Part shown: piece by piece, positions 54,945-63,330 of the stretch | Layout of the letters: every line of letters begins with the position of its first letter | How positions within the stretch are numbered: the stretch's first letter is position 1 | Source: JAJXWB01 sp965246795 | GTDB lineage: Bacteria > Pseudomonadota > Alphaproteobacteria > Rhizobiales > Beijerinckiaceae | NCBI GenBank assembly: GCA_965246795.1 | Contig: CBDFFN010000007.1 | Coordinates: 62,001-126,000 of the forward strand | Reading direction: 5' to 3' | Length of the DNA: 64,000 bases | The notes under the pieces: model-generated | The model's input: the letters and a program-made list of their open reading frames with translations, nothing else | The model's database searches: none | Told to the model about the DNA's origin: nothing | Position numbers and translations under genes: made by a program

Positions 54945-56576
54945 ATGCTGGAAATGCTTCTCGTTCTCATCGCCGTGATGCTGGCGATTACGCTCGTCGT
55001 CGCGATTGTCATTCTCGTCGGTGTGCGTCGTGCCGGGAGCGCTCAGCTTTCCCATGACGCGATCGCGCGCGCGATGCGCGAGGAATGCGACCATGTGCGG
55101 CGGGAAGGTGCAGACCATGCGCGGTCGGCGCGTGGCGAACTTGCCGACCGCTTCGACCGCTTTCAGGGCTCGATCGTCAACGCATTCGGCGTGCTGAGCC
55201 AGAGCATCGACGGCCGTGTGCGTGAGTTCGAAGGCCGACTCGGCGAAGGCGTGGGCTCGATGAATGGTCGTGTCGACGCCATCGCACAGAAGCTCGACCG
55301 GGACATTACACAGATGGGGGTCGATGCCTCGGCAAGCCGCGAGGTTTTACGCGACAATATCGAGGCGCGGCTGGCGCAGCACGGACAGGCGCAGGCTGAC
55401 CACGCAAAAATTCTTCGCGAAGAGGTCGGCACGAATGTTCGTGCAATGGGCCAGCAACACGCGGGCACGCTGGCCGACATGGGCGCCAACCAGAAGGAAC
55501 GCTTGGAGACTGTCGAGCGTGCGGTGCGCGAACTCATGCAGCGCACCGGCGCCGAACAGATCGCGCTGCGAGAAAGCGTCGAAGGCCGGCTTGACGCGCT
55601 CCGGCAGGACAACAGCGCAAAACTCGACGAGATGCGCAGGACGGTCGACGAGAAGCTACAGAACACGCTCGAAGCGCGTCTCGGCGAAAGCTTCACACGG
55701 GTCGTGGAGCAGTTGAATCGCGTCCACGAAGGGCTCGGCGAGATGAAGAGCCTCGCTTCGAACGTTGGCGATCTGAAGAGCGTACTGACGAATGTGAAAG
55801 TGCGTGGCACCTACGGCGAAGTGCAGCTTGCCTTGATCCTCGAACAGTTTTTGGCCCCACATCAATACGTGAAAGACGCGCGGTTGAACGATCGCTCCCT
55901 CGAGCGCGTCGAATATGCGGTGAAATTTCCAGGCCGCGGAGATAGCGGCGAAGTGCTTCTCCCCATCGACGCAAAATTTCCCCGCGAAACGTTCGAGCGA
56001 TTGATCGAAGCTTCTGAGATGGGTCAGATCGAAGCCGCGCAGCAATTGCGCAAGGACCTCGAAGCGCAGATCAAGAAATGCGCGAAGGACATCCGCGACA
56101 AATACGTGTTGCCGCCGGCAACGACGGATTTCGCGGTGATGTTTCTACCGACGGAAAGCCTCTACGCCGAGGTGTTGCGGCAGCCAGGATTGTTCGAGGT
56201 TTTGCAGCGTGACTATCGCGTCACCGTGGCTGGCCCGACAACGCTGTCGGCGTTGCTGAGTGCATTGCAGGTCGGCTTCCGCACACTCGCGATCGAGAAA
56301 CGGTCGAGCGAAGTCTGGCAGATTCTCGGCGCGGTGAAGACCGAGTTCGGCAAGTATAACGGCGTCGTCGAAGGGCTGGCAAAGCAACTGGACACGGCGA
56401 TGAAGTCGGTCGAGAAGCTCGGCACACGGACACGCGCGATGGACCGCAGTCTTCGCGGTGTGCACGATTTGCCCGATGCGAAAGCAGCCGAGGCTCTGCT
56501 CGATTTCGACAGCGAGGAGGCGGCGGAGGCTGCTGTTCCGTCGCTGACATTGCTACGGCCCGATAACGCCGCCTAG
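54945..56576 (+). CDS. rmuC: RmuC-family protein
   Basis: 543 aa. One N-terminal TM helix (about 3-25, MLLVLIAVMLAITLVVAIVI) anchors a long coiled-coil region (about 30-270) followed by the RmuC nuclease-like domain (about 275-480): TYGEVQLALILEQFLAP, VEYAVKFPGR, LPIDAKFPRETFERL and AVMFLPTESLYAEVL. The Asp-Lys pair in PIDAKFP resembles a PD-(D/E)xK active site. In E. coli RmuC limits inversion between short repeats. The start is ATG 54945, or ATG 54954. Its stop is 1 base from the convergent YihY-like gene. Confidence 0.92.
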   Translation: MLEMLLVLIAVMLAITLVVAIVILVGVRRAGSAQLSHDAIARAMREECDHVRREGADHARSARGELADRFDRFQGSIVNAFGVLSQSIDGRVREFEGRLGEGVGSMNGRVDAIAQKLDRDITQMGVDASASREVLRDNIEARLAQHGQAQADHAKILREEVGTNVRAMGQQHAGTLADMGANQKERLETVERAVRELMQRTGAEQIALRESVEGRLDALRQDNSAKLDEMRRTVDEKLQNTLEARLGESFTRVVEQLNRVHEGLGEMKSLASNVGDLKSVLTNVKVRGTYGEVQLALILEQFLAPHQYVKDARLNDRSLERVEYAVKFPGRGDSGEVLLPIDAKFPRETFERLIEASEMGQIEAAQQLRKDLEAQIKKCAKDIRDKYVLPPATTDFAVMFLPTESLYAEVLRQPGLFEVLQRDYRVTVAGPTTLSALLSALQVGFRTLAIEKRSSEVWQILGAVKTEFGKYNGVVEGLAKQLDTAMKSVEKLGTRTRAMDRSLRGVHDLPDAKAAEALLDFDSEEAAEAAVPSLTLLRPDNAA

Positions 56577-56577
56577 T

Positions 56578-57462
56578 CTACGCGGCCTCCGCGCGCTCCG
56601 GACGCAGCGACACTGCCTCTGCTCTCGCAGCGAGCATTTCATCCTGCCGGCGGATGATCGCGGCGTTCAACTCGCCGCCGTAAATGAAGATCGCCGACAG
56701 CGTGTAAAGAAAAACGACCGTGATCATTACGGACGCGAGGCCGGCGTAGGTCGTGACGTAGTTACGCGAGAACTCGCGGAGATAAATGCCGAAGAATTCG
56801 CCCGCGACGACCCAGAGCACGAGCGTCATTAACACCCCCGGCGCGATATCCTTGAAGCTTCGATGACCCGCGCAGAGAAACTTGTGTGCGACGGTCAGCG
56901 CCCCGATGAGGATGATGCCCGACACGCCGATGCGGCCGAACGTGAAGATACGCGAGAGCGGCTCAATGGCGGGCGCGAGCGGCAGAACACGATCCCAGAC
57001 CAGCGGCGCCAGAACGATCAGCAACGCGAAGACCAGCAGCGCAAACGCGCCGACAATGACATAGACGATCGACTCGATGCGCAGCCAGTACCAGGGCCGC
57101 TCGTCGCGCGTGCCATAGGCACGGTTGAGTGCGGTGCGCACCGCTTCGACGGCGCTCGACGAAAAGTAGAGGGCGAGCACCGCGCCGATAGTCAGAACAC
57201 CGGAGCGCGTCTGCCGCACGACATTGCTCATCTCCGTTGCGATCGGCCCGGCGACCTGTGCCGGCCAGGCGTCGAAGATGAGGCGCGCGGCCTCCGCTGA
57301 AACGTTCGCGGTGCCGAAATAAGGCGAGAGCGCCGTCACAAAGATCAGGAACGGAAACAGCGACGTCAGGCCGGACAGCGCGATATGGCTCGCGATCGCC
57401 CAGCCATCGTCTTCTAGGAATCGCATCCAGGCGTTAAAGACCAGCCGCGCCAGGCGCCGCAT
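56578..57462 (-). CDS. YihY/BrkB-family inner-membrane protein
   Basis: 294 aa, about six TM helices, YihY/virulence-factor BrkB family (sometimes wrongly called ribonuclease BN). Features include AIASHIALSGLTSLFPFLIFVTAL, RTALNRAYGTRDERPW and the C-terminal YVTTYAGLASVMITVVFLYTLSAIFIYGGELNAAI, which is the family's most conserved block. The function of these proteins is unsettled; a transporter or cell-envelope role is usually supposed. It is convergent with rmuC and divergent from the EamA transporter. Confidence 0.88.
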   Translation of the reverse strand: MRRLARLVFNAWMRFLEDDGWAIASHIALSGLTSLFPFLIFVTALSPYFGTANVSAEAARLIFDAWPAQVAGPIATEMSNVVRQTRSGVLTIGAVLALYFSSSAVEAVRTALNRAYGTRDERPWYWLRIESIVYVIVGAFALLVFALLIVLAPLVWDRVLPLAPAIEPLSRIFTFGRIGVSGIILIGALTVAHKFLCAGHRSFKDIAPGVLMTLVLWVVAGEFFGIYLREFSRNYVTTYAGLASVMITVVFLYTLSAIFIYGGELNAAIIRRQDEMLAARAEAVSLRPERAEAA

Positions 57463-57525
57463 ACAAAAACTCCAAGGCCTTCGAAGCCGCCGTCCGGCCC
57501 ATCCCGCTTTTCCGGAACCTGCCTT

Positions 57526-58395
57526 TTGTTACGCCAGTTCGCACCGATTGGTTTCGTCTTTCTCTGGTCGACCGGCTGGATCGTTGCGCGCTATTGCATC
57601 GAATTCGCCGATCCCTTGCTGTTTCTGGCATTCCGCTTCCTGCTCGCGGGCGCCGTTCTCGCCACATTGGCGCTCGCGGCGCGGGCGGTCTGGCCGAAGG
57701 GGCAGGCGCGAACGCATGCGATGGTGTCCGGCGTTCTGCTGCACACCGGCTATCTCACGGGCGTCTGGTGGGCCGTGCAGCATGGCCTCTCCGCGTCGCT
57801 GTCGGCGATGATCGCCGCGCTCCAACCGATCCTGGCGGCGTTGCTCGGGCCGTTGCTGCTCGGCGAGCGTCTTGGTGCCGCACGGGCGTGCGGGGTCGGG
57901 CTCGGCTTCGCCGGCCTCGTACTTGTGCTGCTGCCAAAGCTCGCGGCCCTATCTGATGCGGGCAATCCCCCGGCGATTGTTCCGATCGCGATCAATGTGC
58001 TGGGCATGGTGAGCGTCACCGCCGGCACATTCTACCAGAAGCGCTTCATCCCCAGCGGCGATCTGCGCACGGTGGCAGTGCTGCAATATGCCGGTGCGGC
58101 GCTTGCGATGATCCCAATAGCGGTCCTCGTCGGCGATCTGCATTTCCATTGGTCGCTATTCGCCGCCGGTGTCATGGCATGGTCGGTCTTCGGCCTGTCG
58201 GTCGGCGCGATCGTCCTGCTCCTGCTGCTGATCCGCGAGGGCGAGGTGTCGCGCGCATCGCAACTGCTCTTCCTGGTGCCGCCAGTCGCGACGCTGCAGG
58301 CGATGATCCTCTTCGGCGACGTGCTTTCGCCCGTGCAGTGGGTGGGCATGGCGGTGACGGCACTCGGCGTCGCGTTGGCGATGCGGCAGCGCTGA
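57526..58395 (+). CDS. EamA/DMT-family transporter
   Basis: 289 aa, ten predicted TM helices in two EamA repeats (about 5-130 and 145-285), as in the RhaT/YdcZ-related drug/metabolite transporters. Segments include PIGFVFLWSTGWIVARYC at the start, and SAMIAALQPILAALLGPLLLGERL as the conserved proline-containing helix. TTG 57526 is used as start, with no strong Shine-Dalgarno. Substrate and direction unknown. It lies 114 bases upstream of mcd and may be a separate unit. Confidence 0.88.
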   Translation: MLRQFAPIGFVFLWSTGWIVARYCIEFADPLLFLAFRFLLAGAVLATLALAARAVWPKGQARTHAMVSGVLLHTGYLTGVWWAVQHGLSASLSAMIAALQPILAALLGPLLLGERLGAARACGVGLGFAGLVLVLLPKLAALSDAGNPPAIVPIAINVLGMVSVTAGTFYQKRFIPSGDLRTVAVLQYAGAALAMIPIAVLVGDLHFHWSLFAAGVMAWSVFGLSVGAIVLLLLLIREGEVSRASQLLFLVPPVATLQAMILFGDVLSPVQWVGMAVTALGVALAMRQR

Positions 58396-58509
58396 AGGCC
58401 CGATCGCTCGCTTCGTGTTGCACCGCGGAAGCGCGGGTGGCATGAAACTACCGACCCACCTGTCCCGCGCGCCTATGGTGCCATCGCCGACAGTTTTGGA
58501 GGCTATCCC

Positions 58510-60192
58510 ATGAATCCTGCCCTCGCCCGACAGACCGCGCCCGAATCAGACTGGCTCGCGGACGCCGATGCCGCAGTCTCCGACATCGAGACCCTGCTGC
58601 TCGACGCCACCGCGGCGGTGCGGACACGTGTGACGGACAGCGGCAAGCTGTCGGCCGCGAAGATGGAAGCCGAACAGCACGCGGTGCACGGCCTCGCCTG
58701 GCTCGCGACCTACACGCAATCGGTGCGCGAGATGGCGCATTACGCCACGAGGCTCCGCGACGAAAGCAGGTTCGGCGAGACGGAAGAACTACTTACGCGC
58801 ATCGGCCTCGGAGAATATCTCGCGCAGATATTTGGCGGCATCCCGATGAACCAGGGCGAGTTCATCCGCCCCACCGACTTCGGCCTGTCCGCCGACGCCG
58901 TTGCGAAGCGCCGCACCCCTGCCATCGAAGCGCTGATCGCCGACGGCAACACCGTCGCCAATCGTGCGAAGCTCGCCGATCTTATCAATGACGCCGGCCC
59001 GTCCTCTGTGTTTGGCGATCCCGGCCTCGACGACACGATGGAATCGATCCGCGAAGAGATGCGGAAGTTCACCGAGACCGAGGTGCTGCCGCACGCGCAC
59101 GAGTGGCACCTGAAGAATGAATACATCCCGCTCGATGTCGTGCGCGGCCTCGCCGATCTCGGCGTGTTCGGCCTCACCGTGCCGGAAGAGAATGGCGGCA
59201 TGGGCCTCGGCAAGATCGCCATGTGCGTCGTCACGGAGGAACTGTCACGCGGCTATATCGGCGTGGGGTCGCTCGGCACGCGCTCCGAGATCGCTGCCGA
59301 ACTGATTTTGGGTAGCGGCACGCCGCAGCAGAAGGAAAAATATCTGCCGAAGATCGCGTCGGGCGAGATCCTGCCGACGGCTGTTTTCACCGAACCGAAC
59401 ACCGGTTCCGATCTCGCAAGCCTGCGCACGCGCGCGGTCAAAGACGGCGACAACTACAAGATCAGCGGCAACAAGACGTGGATCACGCATCCCGTGCGCG
59501 CCGACCTGATGACGATGCTGGTGCGCACCAATCCGGACCAGCCGGGCTACAAGGGCCTGTCGATCCTGCTCGCGGAAAAACCGCGTGGCGATGACGCCAA
59601 TCCGTTTCCCGCAAAGGGCATGACCGGTGGCGAAATCGAAGTGCTCGGCTACCGCGGCATGAAGGAATACGAGATCGGCTTCGATGCGTTCGAAGTGCCG
59701 GTCGAGAATCTACTCGGCGGCGAAGAAGGCGCAGGCTTCAAGCAACTCATGCAGACCTTCGAGTCCGCGCGCATTCAGACAGCGGCGCGTGCTGTCGGCG
59801 TGGCGCAGAATGCGTTCGAACTCGGCCGCCGCTATGCGCAGGAGCGCATTCAGTTCGGCAAGCCGCTGATGAAATTTCCGCGCGTCGCCGACAAGTTGGT
59901 CATGATGGCTGTGGAGATCCACGTTTCGCGCCAGATCACGTATTTTTCCGCGCGTGCCAAAGATGAGGGAAGGCGCTGCGATCTCGAGGCCGGCATGGCG
60001 AAACTGCTCGCGGCGCGTGTCGCTTGGGCGGCCGCCGACAACGCACTCCAAATTCACGGCGGCAATGGTTTTGCGTTGGAATATCCGGTGTCGCGCGTGC
60101 TGTGCGATGCGCGCATCCTCAACATTTTTGAGGGCGCGGCGGAGGTGCAGGCGATGGTGATCGCGCGGCGTCTGCTGGAAGGCGGGAACTAG
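58510..60192 (+). CDS. mcd: (2S)-methylsuccinyl-CoA dehydrogenase
   Basis: FAD enzyme oxidising methylsuccinyl-CoA to mesaconyl-CoA in the ethylmalonyl-CoA pathway. 560 aa from ATG 58510 (GGAGG upstream). It is about 160 residues longer at the N-terminus than ordinary acyl-CoA dehydrogenases, which is the mark of Mcd, and the extension (TQSVREMAHYATRL and PMNQGEFIRPTDFG) is intact. The core follows: VPEENGGMGLGKIAMCVVTEELSRG, AVFTEPNTGSDLASLRTRAV, and IHGGNGFALEYPVSRVLCDARI. The pathway neighbours ccr and meaA support this over a generic acyl-CoA dehydrogenase. A repeat element follows the stop. Confidence 0.85.
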   Translation: MNPALARQTAPESDWLADADAAVSDIETLLLDATAAVRTRVTDSGKLSAAKMEAEQHAVHGLAWLATYTQSVREMAHYATRLRDESRFGETEELLTRIGLGEYLAQIFGGIPMNQGEFIRPTDFGLSADAVAKRRTPAIEALIADGNTVANRAKLADLINDAGPSSVFGDPGLDDTMESIREEMRKFTETEVLPHAHEWHLKNEYIPLDVVRGLADLGVFGLTVPEENGGMGLGKIAMCVVTEELSRGYIGVGSLGTRSEIAAELILGSGTPQQKEKYLPKIASGEILPTAVFTEPNTGSDLASLRTRAVKDGDNYKISGNKTWITHPVRADLMTMLVRTNPDQPGYKGLSILLAEKPRGDDANPFPAKGMTGGEIEVLGYRGMKEYEIGFDAFEVPVENLLGGEEGAGFKQLMQTFESARIQTAARAVGVAQNAFELGRRYAQERIQFGKPLMKFPRVADKLVMMAVEIHVSRQITYFSARAKDEGRRCDLEAGMAKLLAARVAWAAADNALQIHGGNGFALEYPVSRVLCDARILNIFEGAAEVQAMVIARRLLEGGN

Positions 60193-60225
60193 GCGGCATC
60201 AGGGGTGTCGGCATGACGGTTCGTC

Positions 60226-60366
60226 AACCCCACCCCAACCCTCCCCCATCGAGGGGGAGGGGGCAGATCGCCCGCTTCATCAAAGCGGCTGTCAATACGG
60301 CTTCAATTCGCGTCACATGCGCAAACTACTCCCTCCCCCCTTGTGGGGGAGGGTCGGGGTGGGGGG
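60226..60366. repeat. Intergenic inverted repeat
   Basis: The left arm around 60227-60262 (CCCCACCCCAACCCTCCCCC) and right arm around 60328-60366 (GGGGGAGGGTCGGGGTGGGG) are complementary over 20 bases with one mismatch. Each arm also has its own small hairpin (CTCCCCC-ATC-GAGGGGGAG on the left). About 65 bases separate the arms. This is a known dispersed-repeat type in Hyphomicrobiales, placed between mcd and pxpB. Confidence 0.75.
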
Positions 60367-60391
60367 TCTGCGCGACCCAACTCGATTTCGC

Positions 60392-61111
60392 ATGATTGCC
60401 TCGCCAAAATTCCTCTCCGCCGGCGATGCCGCACTCGTCGTCGAATTCGGCGACACGATCGATCGCGCCGTCAGTGACCGCGTGATGGCGCTTGCCGCCG
60501 CAGTCCGTGCCGCGGAGGGCGTCGTCGAAACCGTACCGACATTCCGCTCGCTGCTCGTGCAATACGATCCGCTACGCACACGCGCCGCGACGCTCGAACA
60601 CGAGATTTCCGGCATGTTGCAGAACGCTGCGTCGACGCCACGCGATGCAAAGCGCTGGCGTCTGCCAGCCTGCTACGATGGCGATTTCGCGCCGGACCTT
60701 GAAGACATCGCGGCGCGCGCGAAGCTTTCGACGCGCGAGGTCGTCGAATTGCATGCATCGACGCCCTTCCACGTCTACGTCGTCGGCTTCGCGCCGGGCT
60801 TCGCCTATATGGGCGATCTGCCCGAACGACTTCAGTTCCCACGCCGCAAGGACCCTCGTGTAAAGGTGCCAGCGGGATCGGTGGCGATCGCGCAAGGGCT
60901 GACCGGGGTCTATCCCCTTGAAAGTCCCGGCGGCTGGCACCTCATCGCGAATTGCCCCGTGCGCTTCTTCGATCCCGACGCAGAACGCGCTTCGCTTCTT
61001 GCGCCCGGCGACGAAGTCTTGTTCGAACCGGTCTCGCGCGACGAATTTTCGCGCGTGAAGGGGTTGGTTGCGAAAGGCGCCTACACGCCACCGTCCGAAG
61101 CACGCGCATGA
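60392..61111 (+). CDS. pxpB: 5-oxoprolinase subunit B
   Basis: One of three subunits of the bacterial ATP-dependent 5-oxoprolinase (PxpABC) that opens pyroglutamate to glutamate; older annotations call it allophanate hydrolase subunit 1. 239 aa from ATG 60392; the frame upstream runs into the repeat and is not coding. Conserved segments are FLSAGDAALVVEFGDTID at the start and FHVYVVGFAPGFAYMGDLPE near 130, RVKVPAGSVAIAQGLTGVYP near 165, and ESPGGWHLI. The stop overlaps pxpC (ATGA). pxpA is not adjacent. Confidence 0.92.
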   Translation: MIASPKFLSAGDAALVVEFGDTIDRAVSDRVMALAAAVRAAEGVVETVPTFRSLLVQYDPLRTRAATLEHEISGMLQNAASTPRDAKRWRLPACYDGDFAPDLEDIAARAKLSTREVVELHASTPFHVYVVGFAPGFAYMGDLPERLQFPRRKDPRVKVPAGSVAIAQGLTGVYPLESPGGWHLIANCPVRFFDPDAERASLLAPGDEVLFEPVSRDEFSRVKGLVAKGAYTPPSEARA

Positions 61112-62130
61112 ACGGCCTGCGCGTCGTCGCCCCCGGCCTGTTCACGACCGTGCAGGATGGCGGCCGCATCGGGTTCCGCGATCGCGGCGTGCCGACATCC
61201 GGCGTGCTCGATCGCGACGCGTTTCGTTTCGCCAATGCCCTCGTCGGCAACGCCGATGATGCCGCCGTGCTCGAATGTCTTGGTGTCGGTCCGGACATCG
61301 AAGTTTTGGACGCGTCCGTACGCGTCGCGTTCATCGGCGATGCGCCCGTTACGACGATCACGCGCGAAGATGGAACGCGGCAGTCGCTCGCCGCAGGACA
61401 AAGCGCGCTGCTTATGCCTGGCGAAAAGCTTTCGTTTGGTGCGCTCAAAAGTTTCTGCGCCTGTGTCGCGGTCGAGGGCGGCATCGACGTACAAAGCGTG
61501 CTCGGCAGTCGCTCGACCTATGTGCGTGGCGGGTTCGGGGGCTTTTCCGGCCGCATTCTTCGCGCGGGTGACGTGATGTCTGTGCAGCCCGCCGATACAT
61601 CGCGCGCGGAACAACGGCTAACGCGCGACTGGCGGACGCCGTCCGATGCGCTGATCCGCGTCGTGCTCGGACCGCAGGACAATGCCTTCACGCCGGACGG
61701 GTTGGCCGCATTTCTTGGCGGTGACTACGCGATCACCACCAATGCCGACCGCATGGGCTTTCGCTTCGAAGGGGCAAAGATCGCGCATGTGCGTGGCGCC
61801 GACATCGTGTCGGACGGCGCGGTTGCCGGCTCCATCCAAGTGCCGGGATCCGGTCAGCCGATCGTGTTACTTGCCGACGGCCAGAGTGTTGGCGGCTACA
61901 CGAAGATCGCGACGGTGATCGGCGCGGATCTGCCGGCACTCGTACGACGCAGACCCGGCGAGCGCGTACGCTTCGCCGCTGTCACGCGAAGAGGAGCCGA
62001 AGACGCCGCACGAGAACACGAGACGTGGCTGCAAGGACTTGTCGACGGGATTGAGGACTTCTTCGACGGTCTCGACGTGAAGGCGCTCTACGACCGCAAT
62101 CTCGTCAGCGGCGTCGTGACGGCGGAATAG
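61108..62130 (+). CDS. pxpC: 5-oxoprolinase subunit C
   Basis: Partner of PxpB (formerly allophanate hydrolase subunit 2/urea amidolyase-related), 340 aa from ATG 61108 overlapping the pxpB stop. Conserved features are VVAPGLFTTVQDGGRIGFRD at the N-terminus, LECLGVGPDIEVLD, VEGGIDVQSVLGSRSTYVRGG (about 120-140), the RVVLGPQDNAF segment near 190 and DGQSVGGYTKIATVI near 255. The tail beyond 300 is helical and variable. The usual third gene pxpA (LamB/YcsF) should be sought elsewhere in the genome; the next gene here is a nitronate monooxygenase. Confidence 0.92.
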   Translation: MNGLRVVAPGLFTTVQDGGRIGFRDRGVPTSGVLDRDAFRFANALVGNADDAAVLECLGVGPDIEVLDASVRVAFIGDAPVTTITREDGTRQSLAAGQSALLMPGEKLSFGALKSFCACVAVEGGIDVQSVLGSRSTYVRGGFGGFSGRILRAGDVMSVQPADTSRAEQRLTRDWRTPSDALIRVVLGPQDNAFTPDGLAAFLGGDYAITTNADRMGFRFEGAKIAHVRGADIVSDGAVAGSIQVPGSGQPIVLLADGQSVGGYTKIATVIGADLPALVRRRPGERVRFAAVTRRGAEDAAREHETWLQGLVDGIEDFFDGLDVKALYDRNLVSGVVTAE

Positions 62131-62304
62131 TCCCAGTCCCCGCGCTAAGCGTTCTCCCAAAATCCAGCGCCGCCTGTCGGCGATTATGACGAAATGCGTA
62201 GGAGTGTCTTGCGCGCACAACGCAGGGACCCGTGTTGACGGCAAAAGCCCTTGGTGTAGGCCTGAACGCAATCATCGATAGTTGGAAACGCTGAGGGAAC
62301 GCAC

Positions 62305-63291
62305 ATGGCCCTGCCAAAGATTTTCGATCGCCTGCGCCTGCCGGCTATCGGCTCGCCACTGTTCATCATCTCCAATCCCGATCTCGTCATCGCGCAATGC
62401 AAAGCCGGCGTCGTCGGCTCCTTTCCGTCTCTCAACGCGCGGCCGGGTCCGGTGCTGGAGGACTGGCTGAAGCGCATCGAGGACGAACTCGGCGCCTACG
62501 ATGAGGCCAACCCGCATGCGCCGTCGGCGCCCTTCGCCGTCAACCAGATCGTCCACAAGTCGAACGACCGGCTCGATCACGACGTTGAAATGTGCGTGAA
62601 ATACAAAGTGCCGATCGTCATCACCTCGCTCGGCGCGCGACCTGAGCTTAACGAAGCGATCCACTCATACGGCGGCATCGTGCTTCATGACGTCATCGAC
62701 CAGCGTTTCGCGCATAAGGCGATCGAGAAGGGCGCCGATGGCCTGATCCTCGTTGCGTCAGGCGCAGGCGGCCATGCCGGCACGATCTCGCCCTTCGCTT
62801 TCGTGCAGGAAACACGCAGCTGGTTCGATGGGCCGATCGCGCTTTCGGGCTCCATCGCGCATGGCGGCGCCATTCTCGCAGCGCAGGCGATGGGCGCCGA
62901 CCTCGCCTATATCGGCTCCGCCTTCATCGCGACGAAGGAAGCCAACGCCACCGACATTCACAAGCAGGCCATCGTCGACGGTGAGGCGAAGGACATCGTC
63001 TATTCGAACCTCTTCACCGGCGTGCACGGCAATTATCTGCGGCCCTCGATTGTGGCGGCGGGGCTCGACCCGGACAATCTGCCTACCTCCGATCCGAGCA
63101 AGATGAGCTTTGGATCCGGCGGTTCGGCGAAGTCGAAAGCCTGGAAAGATATCTGGGGTTCGGGCCAGGGTATTGGCGCGGTAAAGGCGGTCGAGAGCGC
63201 CGGCGATTTCATCGCCCGGCTTGGCCGCGAATACGACGAGGCGCGCGGTCGGCTCGGGCTCGGCCGCCCGCGGGCGATGGCAGCGGAGTAA
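62305..63291 (+). CDS. Nitronate monooxygenase
   Basis: FMN-dependent enzyme oxidising nitronates (for example propionate-3-nitronate) to aldehydes and nitrite; 2-nitropropane dioxygenase family. 328 aa from ATG 62305 (GAGGGA upstream), TIM barrel. Conserved features are LPAIGSPLFIISNPDLVIAQ, CKAGVVGSFPSLNARP, the VNQIVHKSNDR segment, VASGAGGHAGTISPF (His at the catalytic position), and ALSGSIAHGGAILAAQAMGADLAYIGSAFIAT with the FMN phosphate loop. Close relatives include enoyl reductases, so the exact substrate is unsure. It is followed by the convergent exonuclease gene. Confidence 0.88.
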   Translation: MALPKIFDRLRLPAIGSPLFIISNPDLVIAQCKAGVVGSFPSLNARPGPVLEDWLKRIEDELGAYDEANPHAPSAPFAVNQIVHKSNDRLDHDVEMCVKYKVPIVITSLGARPELNEAIHSYGGIVLHDVIDQRFAHKAIEKGADGLILVASGAGGHAGTISPFAFVQETRSWFDGPIALSGSIAHGGAILAAQAMGADLAYIGSAFIATKEANATDIHKQAIVDGEAKDIVYSNLFTGVHGNYLRPSIVAAGLDPDNLPTSDPSKMSFGSGGSAKSKAWKDIWGSGQGIGAVKAVESAGDFIARLGREYDEARGRLGLGRPRAMAAE

Positions 63292-63330
63292 TCGCCAGCG
63301 AGACTTGCAGGCGCGCATCTAGCTGTCCGA

